DNA from: Dysidea avara
Lineage: Eukaryota > Porifera > Demospongiae > Dictyoceratida > Dysideidae
NCBI RefSeq assembly: GCF_963678975.1
Contig: NC_089274.1
Span: forward strand, 27,529,053-27,593,052
DNA length: 64,000 nt
Direction of reading: 5' to 3'
The notes beneath the pieces were generated by a model that saw nothing but the letters and a program-made list of their open reading frames with translations, ran no database searches and had not been told where the DNA came from. Each line of letters starts with the position of its first letter. The first letter of the stretch is position 1. The translations under genes were made by a program, and so were the position numbers. Below, piece by piece: positions 34,515 through 45,339 of this stretch.

Positions 34515-36167
34515 CAGCGTTGAAACCGGGTCACTACTGCTGACCCGGATGACCCACTGATCCGGATAGCAATCCGGGTCGTACCCGGATTTGACCCGGA
34601 TGTTACCCGGATTAATTAAAGTCGAGGCGTGCGATCAGAGCTATGTTTCGGCATAGATTATATAGTGTTTCGGGTATTCACGAGCGAGCGAGACTACGTT
34701 TTGAACGTTCGATTCGTGTTGAGTAAACGAGTAGTTATGTGATAACTAAACCGGTAAGTTTATAATTTAAAATCAGTCAGTGAGTCTGGTTTTACGTAGC
34801 TACTGTGAATTTACAGACAGCAATTGGGTGTGGCTTCGTGCATACCTAGTATTACAATTTCCCGATATATTAAAGTGGGTGTGGCTCACAGAAGTGCTTA
34901 TCCTGCTGCAAGACTAGACTATATGATTATTATGATTATGATTATGATTAAATACGGGTAAAGGCACAGCCTGCATACCCGATCAATGCAGTAATTATAC
35001 AAAAATAACTCTTGAATCAATTAAATGACTATCTAATAATGATTTAAAAGTGTTAATCGAAGAACTATTTACAACATAATTAGGCAAACTATTCCAATTG
35101 TTGGTGATTCTATTGATAAAGTAATTAGATCTACACAATAGTCTTGAGCGTTCCTTAAACAATTTGAATTGATGCCCCCTGGTAATAGATCTTGAGTACG
35201 TATATATATCAGTAAAATCGGTGGTGAAATAATTGTTAAGAATTTTGAAAAGAAATATTAGATCACCTCTCAATCGTCTATAATGAAGAGATGGCAAATC
35301 TAGTTGTGTCAACCTCTCTGAGTAAGATTTGTCTTGAAGTTGTGGGATGAGACGAGTAGCCCTTCGTTGTATCTTCTCTACCTTTCTGTTGTCTAGAATG
35401 TAATGAGGCCCCCAAATAGGATTATTGTATTCCAAGATAGGTCGAACTAATGTATTGAACAAACAAGTTAGCATGGTAGAGTCAAGGTATTCAAATGATT
35501 TCTTAATCAAACTAAGTACTCGGTTAGCTTTGGTAGTAGCTTGAGTGGTGTGATGGTGGAATTTGAGCTGATCGTCAAAAACAATACCGAGGTCGCTGTG
35601 CGTTGCATTGATGTCAATAAATATTCCGTTGAGACAGTAAGGACCATAGTGGTGGGCTGGGCCGAAGTGAAGGTGTTTGCACTTGGAAATATTAAAATTC
35701 AAAAGCCACTGTTGTGACCATCTTTGAAGTAAGTCTAAGTCACTCTGTAACGCAGTATAGTCTTCTCTATTTCTAATGACTCGAAAGATTTTTGTATCAT
35801 CAGCAAACAATAGCACCGGACTTGATACAATTGATGGTATCTCATTTACAAACATACAACTTGTGCAAAAATCGATTAGTGAGCGTGGCTCCACGTAAGC
35901 TTGTAGACAGCAACGGATACAATTTTGTGTTACAGACTGCACATACTAATGAACGGGCGTGGCTGAGCGTATGTTTGTAACGTGATAGGTGGGCGTGGCT
36001 CACGAAAGAGCTACGCGGATAGCGTCTATAAGTTTCCACGTCGTCAAACGAACAATTTCGTTTCCAATCTGGATAATTTGTAAACCGGGTCTGATCCGGA
36101 TGACCCTGAGAAAATGTGACCCGGTTGACCCAGATGACACGGATGACCCAACCCGGTTTCAACGCTG
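34515..36167. mobile_element. hAT-like non-autonomous element, 1.65 kb, carrying a LINE insertion
   Basis: Termini CAGCGTTGAAACCGGGTC and ACCCGGTTTCAACGCTG are inverted repeats. The 8-bp sequence atgccgag flanks both sides (34,507-34,514 and 36,168-36,175). The subterminal regions are rich in repeated acccggat octamers (34,549-34,612 and 36,073-36,150), as expected of hAT transposase-binding regions. The only coding sequence inside is the LINE fragment at 34,921-35,860; no transposase is seen. Confidence 0.8.
34921..35860 (-). pseudogene. CR1/L2-like reverse transcriptase fragment, intact frame at the 3' end
   Basis: An open frame on the minus strand (to the stop at 34,995) encodes the back half of an RT: LFADDTKIF (catalytic FADD box), DLLQRWSQQW, SDLGIVFDD, EKIQRRATRLIPQ and NSLPNYVV. 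The amino-terminal half is missing, and sequence upstream of about 35,860 is not RT-like. After the stop comes a small hairpin (tacccg ... cgggta type) and an (atc-ata)n tail at about 34,921-34,946, as in L2-type elements. It is less decayed than the LINE at 11,006 and nested in a hAT-like element, so it inserted later than that element. Confidence 0.8.
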
Positions 36168-36784
36168 ATGCCGAGAGCGACTGTATTTACTTTCGTTTCA
36201 GTAAACTCCAGTAGCAGAGGTTAAGCTACTCCAAATAGGACTGTAGTTTCCCGTTCTGAGGTTTTCGCTTTTCGGTGCGGGCGGGAGGCTTATTATCATT
36301 ATTCATTATTAAAGATTCGACTGCTCTATTCAGTAGAGAATCTCGATCTTCAGAAGATTTCAAGGTCATGAAAATGGTTTTTTTTGCAAGCTAGCAACCA
36401 TTAGAACCGTTCATTTTAGGTTTCATTGTGCTTTTTAGCAATACAAAATAAAAGGCTCCATGAGAAGTTTCAGCACAGGAAGTGGTTTTGGAAAAATAAT
36501 GACGATAATGTAATGCGGCTGCCCAGACGTGATGCGGACGGAGGACGGGAAACTACACTCTCATTTGGAGTGGCCTTATCACGTATATCAAAGTATTTGG
36601 CCAAATCCATCACGAGACGATGAACTAACTGACATGCAAACGGGAAGCCGGTTACAACTGTGGGACACATTCCTAGGAAGATCAAGATCTCCAAAGTCAG
36701 CTCGATCTTTATTGCATGGTGGTACGAGCTGACCTTCATCTCAAGTTCTAGTTACTCAATGTGCTCAGTCGTGTGATCATCTAA

Positions 36785-37008
36785 AATAATTGGCGAAAAA
36801 ACTTTGGCGAATTGAACGCTACCGTAGGCGGGAAAGTTACGCGTGGGAAAAGTTTCGCAAACTTCGCGATTGTAGTTGTTATTGCGAAACTTTTACTCCG
36901 GTATACAAAGTAGAGTGCAATTCGCGAAACTTTTCCCACGCGTAACTTTCCCCGCCTACGGTATTCGCCAAAGTTTTTATCGCTAAAGTTTTTTTACTAT
37001 ACGGTAAT
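36785..37008. repeat. Palindromic repeat related to 34,226-34,357
   Basis: Arms around taccgtaggcgggaaagtta and its complement (about 36,820-36,858 and 36,925-36,963) pair well, with the outer ttggcga/tcgccaa motifs also paired. The flanking right end resembles the terminus at 34,226 inverted, so 34,226-37,008 could alternatively be one large element. Confidence 0.6.
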
Positions 37009-37567
37009 TAAGGCCTGAGCTTTGGAACTTTGAATTTTCCACTCAAACGTTACCAGACAACAATACTGTATCACACATAATAGAAGCCGAGATAGAAGCT
37101 ATGGTTGTAGTACAGTAAGCTATGGCTGTAGTGCAGTAATTGATGATCCATGATTGTATTATTCACTAGTATAAAGTTTTTTAAAATTTTATTTTTATGG
37201 TATATCGAATAAATAGATAGTTACTATTATTAGACACAGGGTTGCTATGACAGTGGATCGCCTACGTTAATTTAGATTTCGCTATTTGGTCATTGTATTT
37301 TTTTCCCCGGGCTGGATGGACTGCCCTTGCCTACCACCCCCAGCACAAAGAAAGCACGTGCTGGACAACTGAATAAAAAGGACCAGATTGCTAAAAGTTT
37401 AAAAGTCCCTGTGCTCATCAATGCGGCCCATCTCAGGAGAGGCATCAGAGGAGCAATATAGTTGTGACTTCATGCTTTAGCCACTTTATTCTAAATTATG
37501 AATCACAATCATTGTTCTAGAGATACTTGTTGTAATTAATCAATATGTTGGAAACATGGAGTAATTT
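37009..37567. other. Gene-free stretch
   Basis: No exon, RNA gene or element boundary is supported. Confidence 0.4.
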
Positions 37568-37830
37568 ATCATACAGTACGATAGTACTGTATAGTAGGGA
37601 CATCCAAGGTGTGGGGGCGATCCATGATATAACATAACCCAAAAACCTGCCGCAATGTTTTCTCACAATGACATGACAGTATTGGTTGGGTAAAACCAAG
37701 CCCAAAAGTGTCTTCAGATTGACCTGAAACATTTCCGTCAAGTTGCTACAGAATCTTTTTTTATTTTATTATTCAATAGAATTTTCTACTGCATGCCTGC
37801 CTGCCTGCCTGCTTGCCTGCCTGCCTGCCA
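37568..37830 (+). repeat. Dispersed repeat family 2, with a (CTGC)n end
   Basis: Shows the same order of blocks as 14,559 onward: atacagtacgatagtactgt, gtaggga, cagtattggttgggtaaaa, gattgacctgaaa, gttgctacagaat. It ends in a short ctgc repeat (about 37,796-37,828). Confidence 0.7.
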
Positions 37831-38022
37831 TATCAGATACTGCCTAGTAGTGACACATCATGAGTATTTAAGTCATAATGCGTTACTTTATCATCCCTCT
37901 AAATACAATCCCTGAATATGTCATTTGTGTACAGAGCAATCTGTCACAAGAAGTGACCTGAGTAAGGCTTCAGCATATTATTGTTAACCATTAATATTGT
38001 TCACTATTGTTAACCATATGTA

Positions 38023-38201
38023 TAGTGAAACCTCATTTAGTGGCCACCTCTTTAATAAGACCACCTCATTATATTGGTCGCCTATAGAAGATTCCAAATG
38101 TAGATAAACAGTACTTTATGACCTCATTAATAAGGCCACCTTGTTATTCAGGCCAAATTTTTTTTGGTCCCAGAGCTGGCCCTATAAATGAGGTTTTACT
38201 G
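38023..38201. mobile_element. pogo/Tigger-like MITE, second family
   Basis: Inverted ends tagtgaaacctcattta and taaatgaggttttactg are flanked by TA (38,021-38,022 and 38,202-38,203). The interior repeats the aagaccacctcatta motif. 179 bp, no ORF. A more degraded relative may span about 38,526-38,655. Confidence 0.65.
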
Positions 38202-38203
38202 TA

Positions 38204-39272
38204 TTTATGTGCATTTTTATTTTTTGTAACTGTTCTTCTTCAGGTTTATTGATTGGCACTATGAAGCATTGTTGACTGGTCCGTGCATAATATGGTGACT
38301 TGAAATGCTAAAACGGTACGTAGCATGTCTTGTATGCACATGTTGTAATGTGTCCACACATCTTAGAAATAATTATAACTGTATTTTCTATAAATACTCA
38401 GTTCCATTGTGCCACTGGATCATAAGTGGATTGAGTATGGATCATCCAGGACAATTTGGGTCACATTTTGTCCTTGCCAAGTCCACTGACAGAATATACA
38501 AGATCAGATCACTTGCATAAATTACGGTGGAACTTGTGTATTGCCACCTTCACTCAATAAACAGGTAGCAGTGTATAAATTCTCGATTTGGAATGGCTTT
38601 TCAAGAGAGGTTGTCTTTCTATACTGGTGGCCATTAAGACAGGTTGTACTGATGGAGTGTACATACTAGAGATGTAACAATATCCTCCACTTAGTGTCGT
38701 TTCATAGTGATGAAATGGAGATTATGTATTGTTGTATTTACATACTACAATGGCGGATCCAGGATGGGGCATTTGGGGCAAATTCCCCCCTCTTCAAGAA
38801 ATTGCATACAAGATCGAGATACTCTAATAGAGCAGTCAATTACTCTAATAAAGCAGTCACAATGTTCATGAGCATAGGCGGATTTGAGGGGGGGCCAAGG
38901 AGTGCTGTGCCCCCTTGGCCCTTCTCTGGCCCCTCTTGGACCTACAGTACCATATGTATACCAGAAACTAGAGTCATGCATTCACACTGCATTTAGAAGT
39001 ATAGAAAGCCAATGGGCAAATAGAAGACAACGCTTATAAATGTGCCTAACATTTATAGTTAAACTGTACACCGTAAAGAAAGTGAGGCAAATAAATTTGA
39101 ATTTTTGTGCAAAGATTGAGATACTCTAATAGAGCAGTCACTACTCTAATAGAACAGTAGCAATTCTGATGTCATCAATTTACAAATTTTACAAATTGTA
39201 ACAATGTTAGCTACTCCTTATTTTGATTTGGTATACACTTTACCATCAAACAGGTTATCTCAGATAGGCTAA
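38204..39272. other. Gene-free stretch with dispersed-repeat snippets
   Basis: Contains a ggcggatccaggatggggca snippet at about 38,753. Motif pairs of ctctaatagagcagtca occur at 38,812-38,865 and 39,114-39,162, in reverse orientation to most others. No gene is seen. Confidence 0.45.
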
Positions 39273-39603
39273 TCTAATCAAAAACAGCCAAGCTGTAAAA
39301 AAAGGAGTGCGGCCCTTGAAAAAGGCTATGGTGAAAAAAGATGTGAAATCCAGGGTGGCGGCCAAGAAATGGCTGTGATGGCAGGTTAATGGTAAAAATT
39401 TTAATAACAACAATTCAGGTGAATTTGGTGCCGCTTGGTCAATTGGCACAAAATTCACCTGAATTGTCGTTATTAAAATTTTTACCATTAACCTACCATC
39501 ACAGCTATTTCTTGGCCGCCACCTTGGATTTCACATCTTTTTTCACCATAGCCTTTTCAAGGGCCGCACTCCTTTTTTTACAGCTTGGCTGTTTTTGATT
39601 AGA
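39273..39603. repeat. Long hairpin at the head of satellite unit 1
   Basis: Starts tctaatcaaaaacagccaag and ends with its complement at 39,603. The arms are about 150 bp, with the turn near 39,430-39,445. A near-identical hairpin (44,806-45,126) precedes the second satellite array at the same relative position. Confidence 0.9.
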
Positions 39604-39830
39604 TTTCACTTCTTTTTGTATTTGTATGGCCAGCTTTGGGGCTTTTTAACCTATATATTTTTCTTTACCACAGGAAAAAGAAAAAGATGAAGCAGATTTT
39701 ATAAACACCTTAACTCATTCTGATTTTATCAGTAAATGTACAAATTATATATATAATGCATATATCAAGAGTTCATAATATAAAAAGAGAGCATATAATT
39801 ACATGTCAATTAATCCCCACAGGATAATTT

Positions 39831-42800
39831 GCAGCTGATCTCTCTACTGGGTGACTTGAAATGTAGCTGAAATCTCTACAGGGTGATCTGCTTGTACGTA
39901 GATGAACTCTTTACAGGATTCTCTCTACAGGGTGAGTTGACTCTAGCTGAACTCTCTGCAGGGTTATCTGTTTGTAGTTGAATTCTCTACAGGGTGATTC
40001 GTTTGCAGCTGAACTCTCTACAAGGTATCTTCTTCTAGCTGATCTGTCTACAGGGTGACTTGTTTCTAGCTGGTCTCTCTACAGGACGATTTGTTTGTAG
40101 CTGAATTCTCTACATTGTGATGTGTTTGCAACTGAACTCTCTACATGGTGGTTGCTTTGTAGCTGAACTCTCTAAAAGGTGACTTCTTCTAGCTGAACTC
40201 TCTACAGGGTGATCTTTTCATAGCTGAACCCTCTACAGGATGATTTGTTTGCAGCTGAACTCTCTACATGATGATTTCTTTGTAGCTGAACTCTCTACAG
40301 GGTGATTTCTTTGTAGCTGAACTCCCTACAAGGTAACTTCTTCTAGCTGATCTATCTACAGGGCGATTTGTTTGTAGCTGAACTCTCTACAGGTGATTTG
40401 TTTGTAGCTGAACTCTCTACAAGGTGATACTTCTAGGTGATCTCTCTACAGGATGACTTGTTTCTAACTGAACTCTCAACAGGGTGATCTGTTCATAGCT
40501 GAACTTTCTACTGGGTGATTTGTTTGCAGCTAAACTCATTACATGGTGGTTTCTTTGTAGCTGAACTATCTACAAGGTAACTTATACTACCTGATCTCTC
40601 TACAATGCGACTTGTTTCCAGCTGATCTGTGATTTATTTGTATCTGAACTCTGTACAGGCTGATTTGTTTGCAGCTGAACTCTCTACAAGGTAACTTCTT
40701 CTAGCTGATCTGTCTACAGGGTGACTTGTTTCTAGCTGGTCTCTCTACAAGACAATTGTTTGTAGCTGAATTCTCTACAGGGTGATGTGTTTGCAGCTGA
40801 ACTCTCTACATGGTGGTTGCTTTGTAGCTGAACTCTCTAAAAGGTGACTTCTTCTAGCTGAACTCTCTACAGTGTGATTTTTTCATAGCCGAACTCTCTA
40901 CAGGATGACTTGTTTGCAGCTGAACTCTCTACATGATGATTTCTTTGTAGCTGAACTCTCTACAGGGTGATTTCTTTGTAGCTGAACTCCCTTCAAGGTA
41001 ACTTCTTCTAGGTGATCTATCTACAGGGCGATTTGTTTGTAGCTGAACTCTCTACAGGTGATTTGTTTGTAGCTGAACTCTCTACAAGGTGATCCTTCTA
41101 GGTGATCTCTCTACAGGATGACTTGTTTCTAACTGAACTCTCAACAGGGTGATCTGTTCATAGCTGAACTTTCTACTGGGTGATTTGTTTTCAGCTAAAC
41201 TCTCTACATGGTGGTTTCTTTGTAGCTGAACTCTCTACAAGGTAACTTATACTACCTGATCTCTCTACAATGCGACTTGTTTCCAGCTGATCTGTGATTT
41301 ATTTGTATCTGAACTCTGTACAGGCTGATTTGTTTGCAGCTGAACTCTCTACATGGCAGTTTCTTTGTAGCTGAACTCTCTACATGGTGACTTCTTCTAG
41401 ATGATCTCTCTACAGGTGATTTGTTTGCAGCTGAACTCTCTACAGGGTGATTTATTTGCAGCTGAACTCTCTACAAGGTGACTTCTTCTAGCTGAACTCT
41501 CTACAGAGTGATTGATTTTTTGCAGCTGAACTCTCTACATGGTGGTTGCTTTGTAGCTGAACTCTCTAATAGGTGACTTCTTCTAGCTGAACTCTCTACA
41601 GGGTGATATTTTCATAGCTGAACTCTCTACAGGATGATTTGTTTGCAGCTGAACTCTCTACATGATGATTTCTTTGTAGCTGAACTCCCTACAAGGTAAC
41701 TTCTTCTAGCTGATCTATCTACAGGGCGATTTGTTTGTAGCTGAGTTCTCTACAGGGTGTTTGTTTGCAGCTGAACTCTCTACATGGTAGTTTCTTTGTA
41801 GCTGAACTCTCTACAATGTGACTTCTTCTAGCTGAACTCTCTACAGGGTGACTTGTTTCTAGCTGATCTCTCTACAAGGTGACTTGTTTCAAGCTGAACT
41901 CTCTACAGTTGATTTGTTTGCAGCTGAACACTCTACATGGTGGTTTCTTTGTAGCTGAACTCTCTACAAGGTAACTTCTTCTAGCTGATCTTTCTACAGG
42001 GTGATTTGTTTGTAGCTGAATTCTCTACAGGGTGATTTATTTGCAGCTGAACTCTCTACAAGATGACTTCCTCTAGCTGAACTCTCTACAGAGTGATTGA
42101 TTTTTTTGCAGCTGAACTCTCTACATGGTGGTTTCTTTGTAACTGAACTCTCTACAGGGTGATTTGTTTGTAGCTGAACTCTCTACAGGGTGATCTGTTC
42201 GTAGCTGAACTTCCTACATAGTAACTTCTTCTAGCTGATCTTTCTACAGGGAGATTTGTTCGTAGCTGAGTTCTCTACAGGGTGATTTGTTTGCAGCTGA
42301 ACTCTCTACATGGTAGTTTCTTTGTAGCTGAACTCTCTACAATGTGACTTCTTCTAGCTGAACTCTCTACAGGATGAGTTGTTTCTAGCTGATCTCTCTA
42401 CAGGGTGACTTGTTTCTAGCTGAACTCTCTACGGGGGATTTGTTTGCAGCTGAACTTTCTACATGGTGGTTACTTTATAGCTGAACTCTCTACAAGGTGA
42501 CTTCTTCTAGCTGATCTCTCGGCAGGGTGATTTGTTTGTAGCTGAATTCTATACAGGTGATTTGTTTGCAGCTGAACTCTCTACAAGGTAACTTCTTCTA
42601 GCTGAACTCTCTGCAGGGTGATTTGTTTGTAGCTGAATTCTATACAGGTGATTTGTTTGCAGCTTAACTCTCTACATGGTGATTTCTTTGTAGCTGAACT
42701 CTCTACAAGGTAACTTCTTCTAGCTTATCTTTTTACAGGGCATGTTTGTTTGTAGCTGAGTTGTGATTGGTTTGCAGCTGAACTCTCTACATGATGGTGT

Positions 42801-42950
42801 CTTTGTAGCTGAACTCTCTGCAAGGTGACTTCTTCTAGCTGATACAGGGTGACTTGTTTCTAGATGAACTCTCTACAGGGTGACTTGCATGTAGCTGAAT
42901 TATCTATCAGATTAACTGTTTGTAGCTGAATTCCATACAGAATATCCTGC
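39831..42950 (+). repeat. Minisatellite array 1, 30-31-bp monomer
   Basis: About 100 diverged tandem monomers of the form tagctgaactctctacaggg-tgatttgttt. Variant monomers (cttcttc, gatctctc) alternate. A higher-order duplication of about 660 bp is visible, with 40,021-40,686 closely repeated by the following block to about 41,345. It does not keep one open frame. Confidence 0.95.
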
Positions 42951-42959
42951 AATGTAATA

Positions 42960-43715
42960 TAATTCTGTAATGGAGTAAGTTATAAACGTAGCTGAATGCT
43001 CTATTAGGGTGACTGTTCTATTAGAGTATCTCGATCTCGCATTTGCTACACGTAGTTGCCTTTCGAATCATAACTCAGTGGTTTGTAATCCGATTCTTCT
43101 GTACTACTGCAAGGACTTTCTATGTTGATTATTCCAGCTACACACTGATTTTCAGCTCATTGCTCTATAATAATAATAATAATAATTAACTCTAAGCGGT
43201 TTTCCTGATAGACACGAAAACTAATAGTATTTTTATTGATAATAATCGATCGCGTAATTTTGACACAGGTCGGGTTTTGTGTCATATCTCCGTGGTCTTT
43301 ATCCCGATTCCTTTCAAACCACAAAAAGGTACTCCTACGATGGTTGCTCCATATACATAACAATTTTCAACTGATTCCTCAAAGGAGTTTACCCTGTAGG
43401 CGTGACAGACCTTCAACCTTATTTTACGCAAATAATCGGTCATAACTCCGTGAATGTTCATCGGATTCCTACCAAAGTTGGTACAGAGATCTGCCTTAAT
43501 GAGCCCTTTAAGTGTGCCAAATTTCAGCCCGATCCGAGCACGCATTCGTGTTTTATGGCGGATTTTGCGAAATGTGCGAAATGAAGAAGTAGAAGAAGAA
43601 AAAAACGAAGAAATTAAAACGAAATTTTGTTCGTTCGTATCTCGGAAATGGCTGGAGCGATTTTCTTCAAATTTGGTGTGTAGACTCCCCTTGCTGGCCG
43701 GCACTTCTCTTAGCA
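42960..43715 (+). repeat. Module alpha after array 1
   Basis: Begins with two tctattag-type motif units, then blocks catatctccgtggtcttta, cataactccgtgaa and cgtatctcggaaatggctgg. Collinear with 43,979-44,650, but diverged, and cut at about 43,705. Moderately long open frames exist on both strands (for example 43,282-43,704 minus). I cannot assign a protein. Confidence 0.75.
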
Positions 43716-44805
43716 GAATTCTGTGTAACTGAATTCTCTAGAGAGTGACTTAATTGTAGCTGAATTCTCTACACAGTGTATGACTTGTTTATAGCTGAAC
43801 TTTCTTCAGTGTGACTTGTAATGTTCTGAATCTCTATAGTGGTATATTTGCTTAACTCTCCACATGGTGACTGTCTTCTTGCTGAACTGTCTATAAGATT
43901 AACTGTTTGCAGCTGAACTCCCTACAGAATAACTTGTGATGTAATAAAATTCTATAATGGAGTAAATAAATTAGCCGAATGCTCTATTAGGGTGACTGTT
44001 CTATTAGAGTATCTCGATCTCGCATTTGCTACACGGAGTTGGCTTTCAAATCATAACTCAGTGGTTTGTAATCCGATTCTTCTGTACTACTGCAAGGACT
44101 TTCTTTGAAGATTATTCCAGCTATACACCGATTTTCAGCTCATTTCTCTAGGCGGTTTGCCTAGTAGGCGTGAAAACTAATACTTTTTTATTCATAAAAA
44201 TCGATCGCGTAATTGTGACACAGGTTGGGTTTTGTGTCATATCTCCGTGGTCTTTATCTCGATTCCTTTCAAACCACCAAAAGGCACTCCTACGATGGTT
44301 ACTCCATCTACATAGCAATTTTCAACTCATTCCATGAAGCGGTTTACCCTGTAGGCGTGACAACAAATCGATCTTGTTTTACGCGAATAATCGGTCATAA
44401 CACCTGAACCATTCATCGGATTTGTACCAAATTTGATGCTAGGATTCGCCTTTGGACTCCCTTTCTGTGTGCCAAATGTCAAGGCGATTGGAGTACGCGT
44501 TTGCTTGTTATAGCAATTTTTGCAAGTGTGCGAAAAGACGAAGAAGAAAAAAACGAAGAAAAAAAAACGAAATTTTGGCAGCTCGTATCTCGGAAATGGC
44601 TGGAGCGATTTCCTTCAAATTTGGAATGTAGACTCCCTTGGCTGGCGGGAAACTGTGTAGCAAATTTGGTTCCAATCAGATAAGTGATCACCAAGATACA
44701 AAGGTGTGAAAATGACGTTTTCGTTCTTCCTGTCAATATACTCATGGTGTGGCGCGCCGGCTTCTTGGGCCGCACGACACACTACCGTGTGTCTTGATAT
44801 ATTTA
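43716..44805 (+). repeat. Module beta, copy 1
   Basis: About 1.09 kb, nearly identical to 48,058-49,142. Starts agcagaattctgtgtaactg, passes through degenerate satellite monomers, the motif pair and the ctcggaaatggctgg block. It ends with a small stem (cacacactaccgtgtgt) and cttgatat. No recognised protein. Confidence 0.85.
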
Positions 44806-45126
44806 TCTAATCAAAAACAGCCAAGCTGTAAAAAAAAGTGCGGCCCCATAAAGGCCATGGTGAAAAAAGATGTGAAATCCAAGGTGGCGGCCAAGAAATG
44901 GCTGTGATGGTAGGTTAATGGTTACATTTTAATAACGGCAATTCAGGTGAATTTTGTGCCGCTTGGTCTTGGCACCAAATTCACCTGAATTGTTGTTATT
45001 AAAATGTAACCATTAACCTACCATCACAGCCATTTCTTGGCCGCCACCTTGGATTTCACATCTTTTTTCACCATGGCCTTTATGGGGGCCGCACTTTTTT
45101 TTACAGCTTGGCTGTTTTTGATTAGA
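44806..45126. repeat. Long hairpin at the head of satellite unit 2
   Basis: Same sequence family as 39,273-39,603. Arms of about 150 bp begin tctaatcaaaaacagccaag, and the turn lies near 44,960-44,975. Confidence 0.9.
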
Positions 45127-45339
45127 TATCACTTCTTTTTGTATTTGTATACTGCAAAGCCGGCCTATGGCTGGCTTTGGGGCTTTTTTAACCCATGTGT
45201 TTTTTTCTTTACCACAGGAAGAAGAAAAGAACTTAAAGAAGAATTTTAGTACTTCAATTATTTTTGATTTTATTAGTAATTATACAAATTATATACATAT
45301 ATTTATTACATGCTCATTATTCCCCACAGGATTTTTTTT

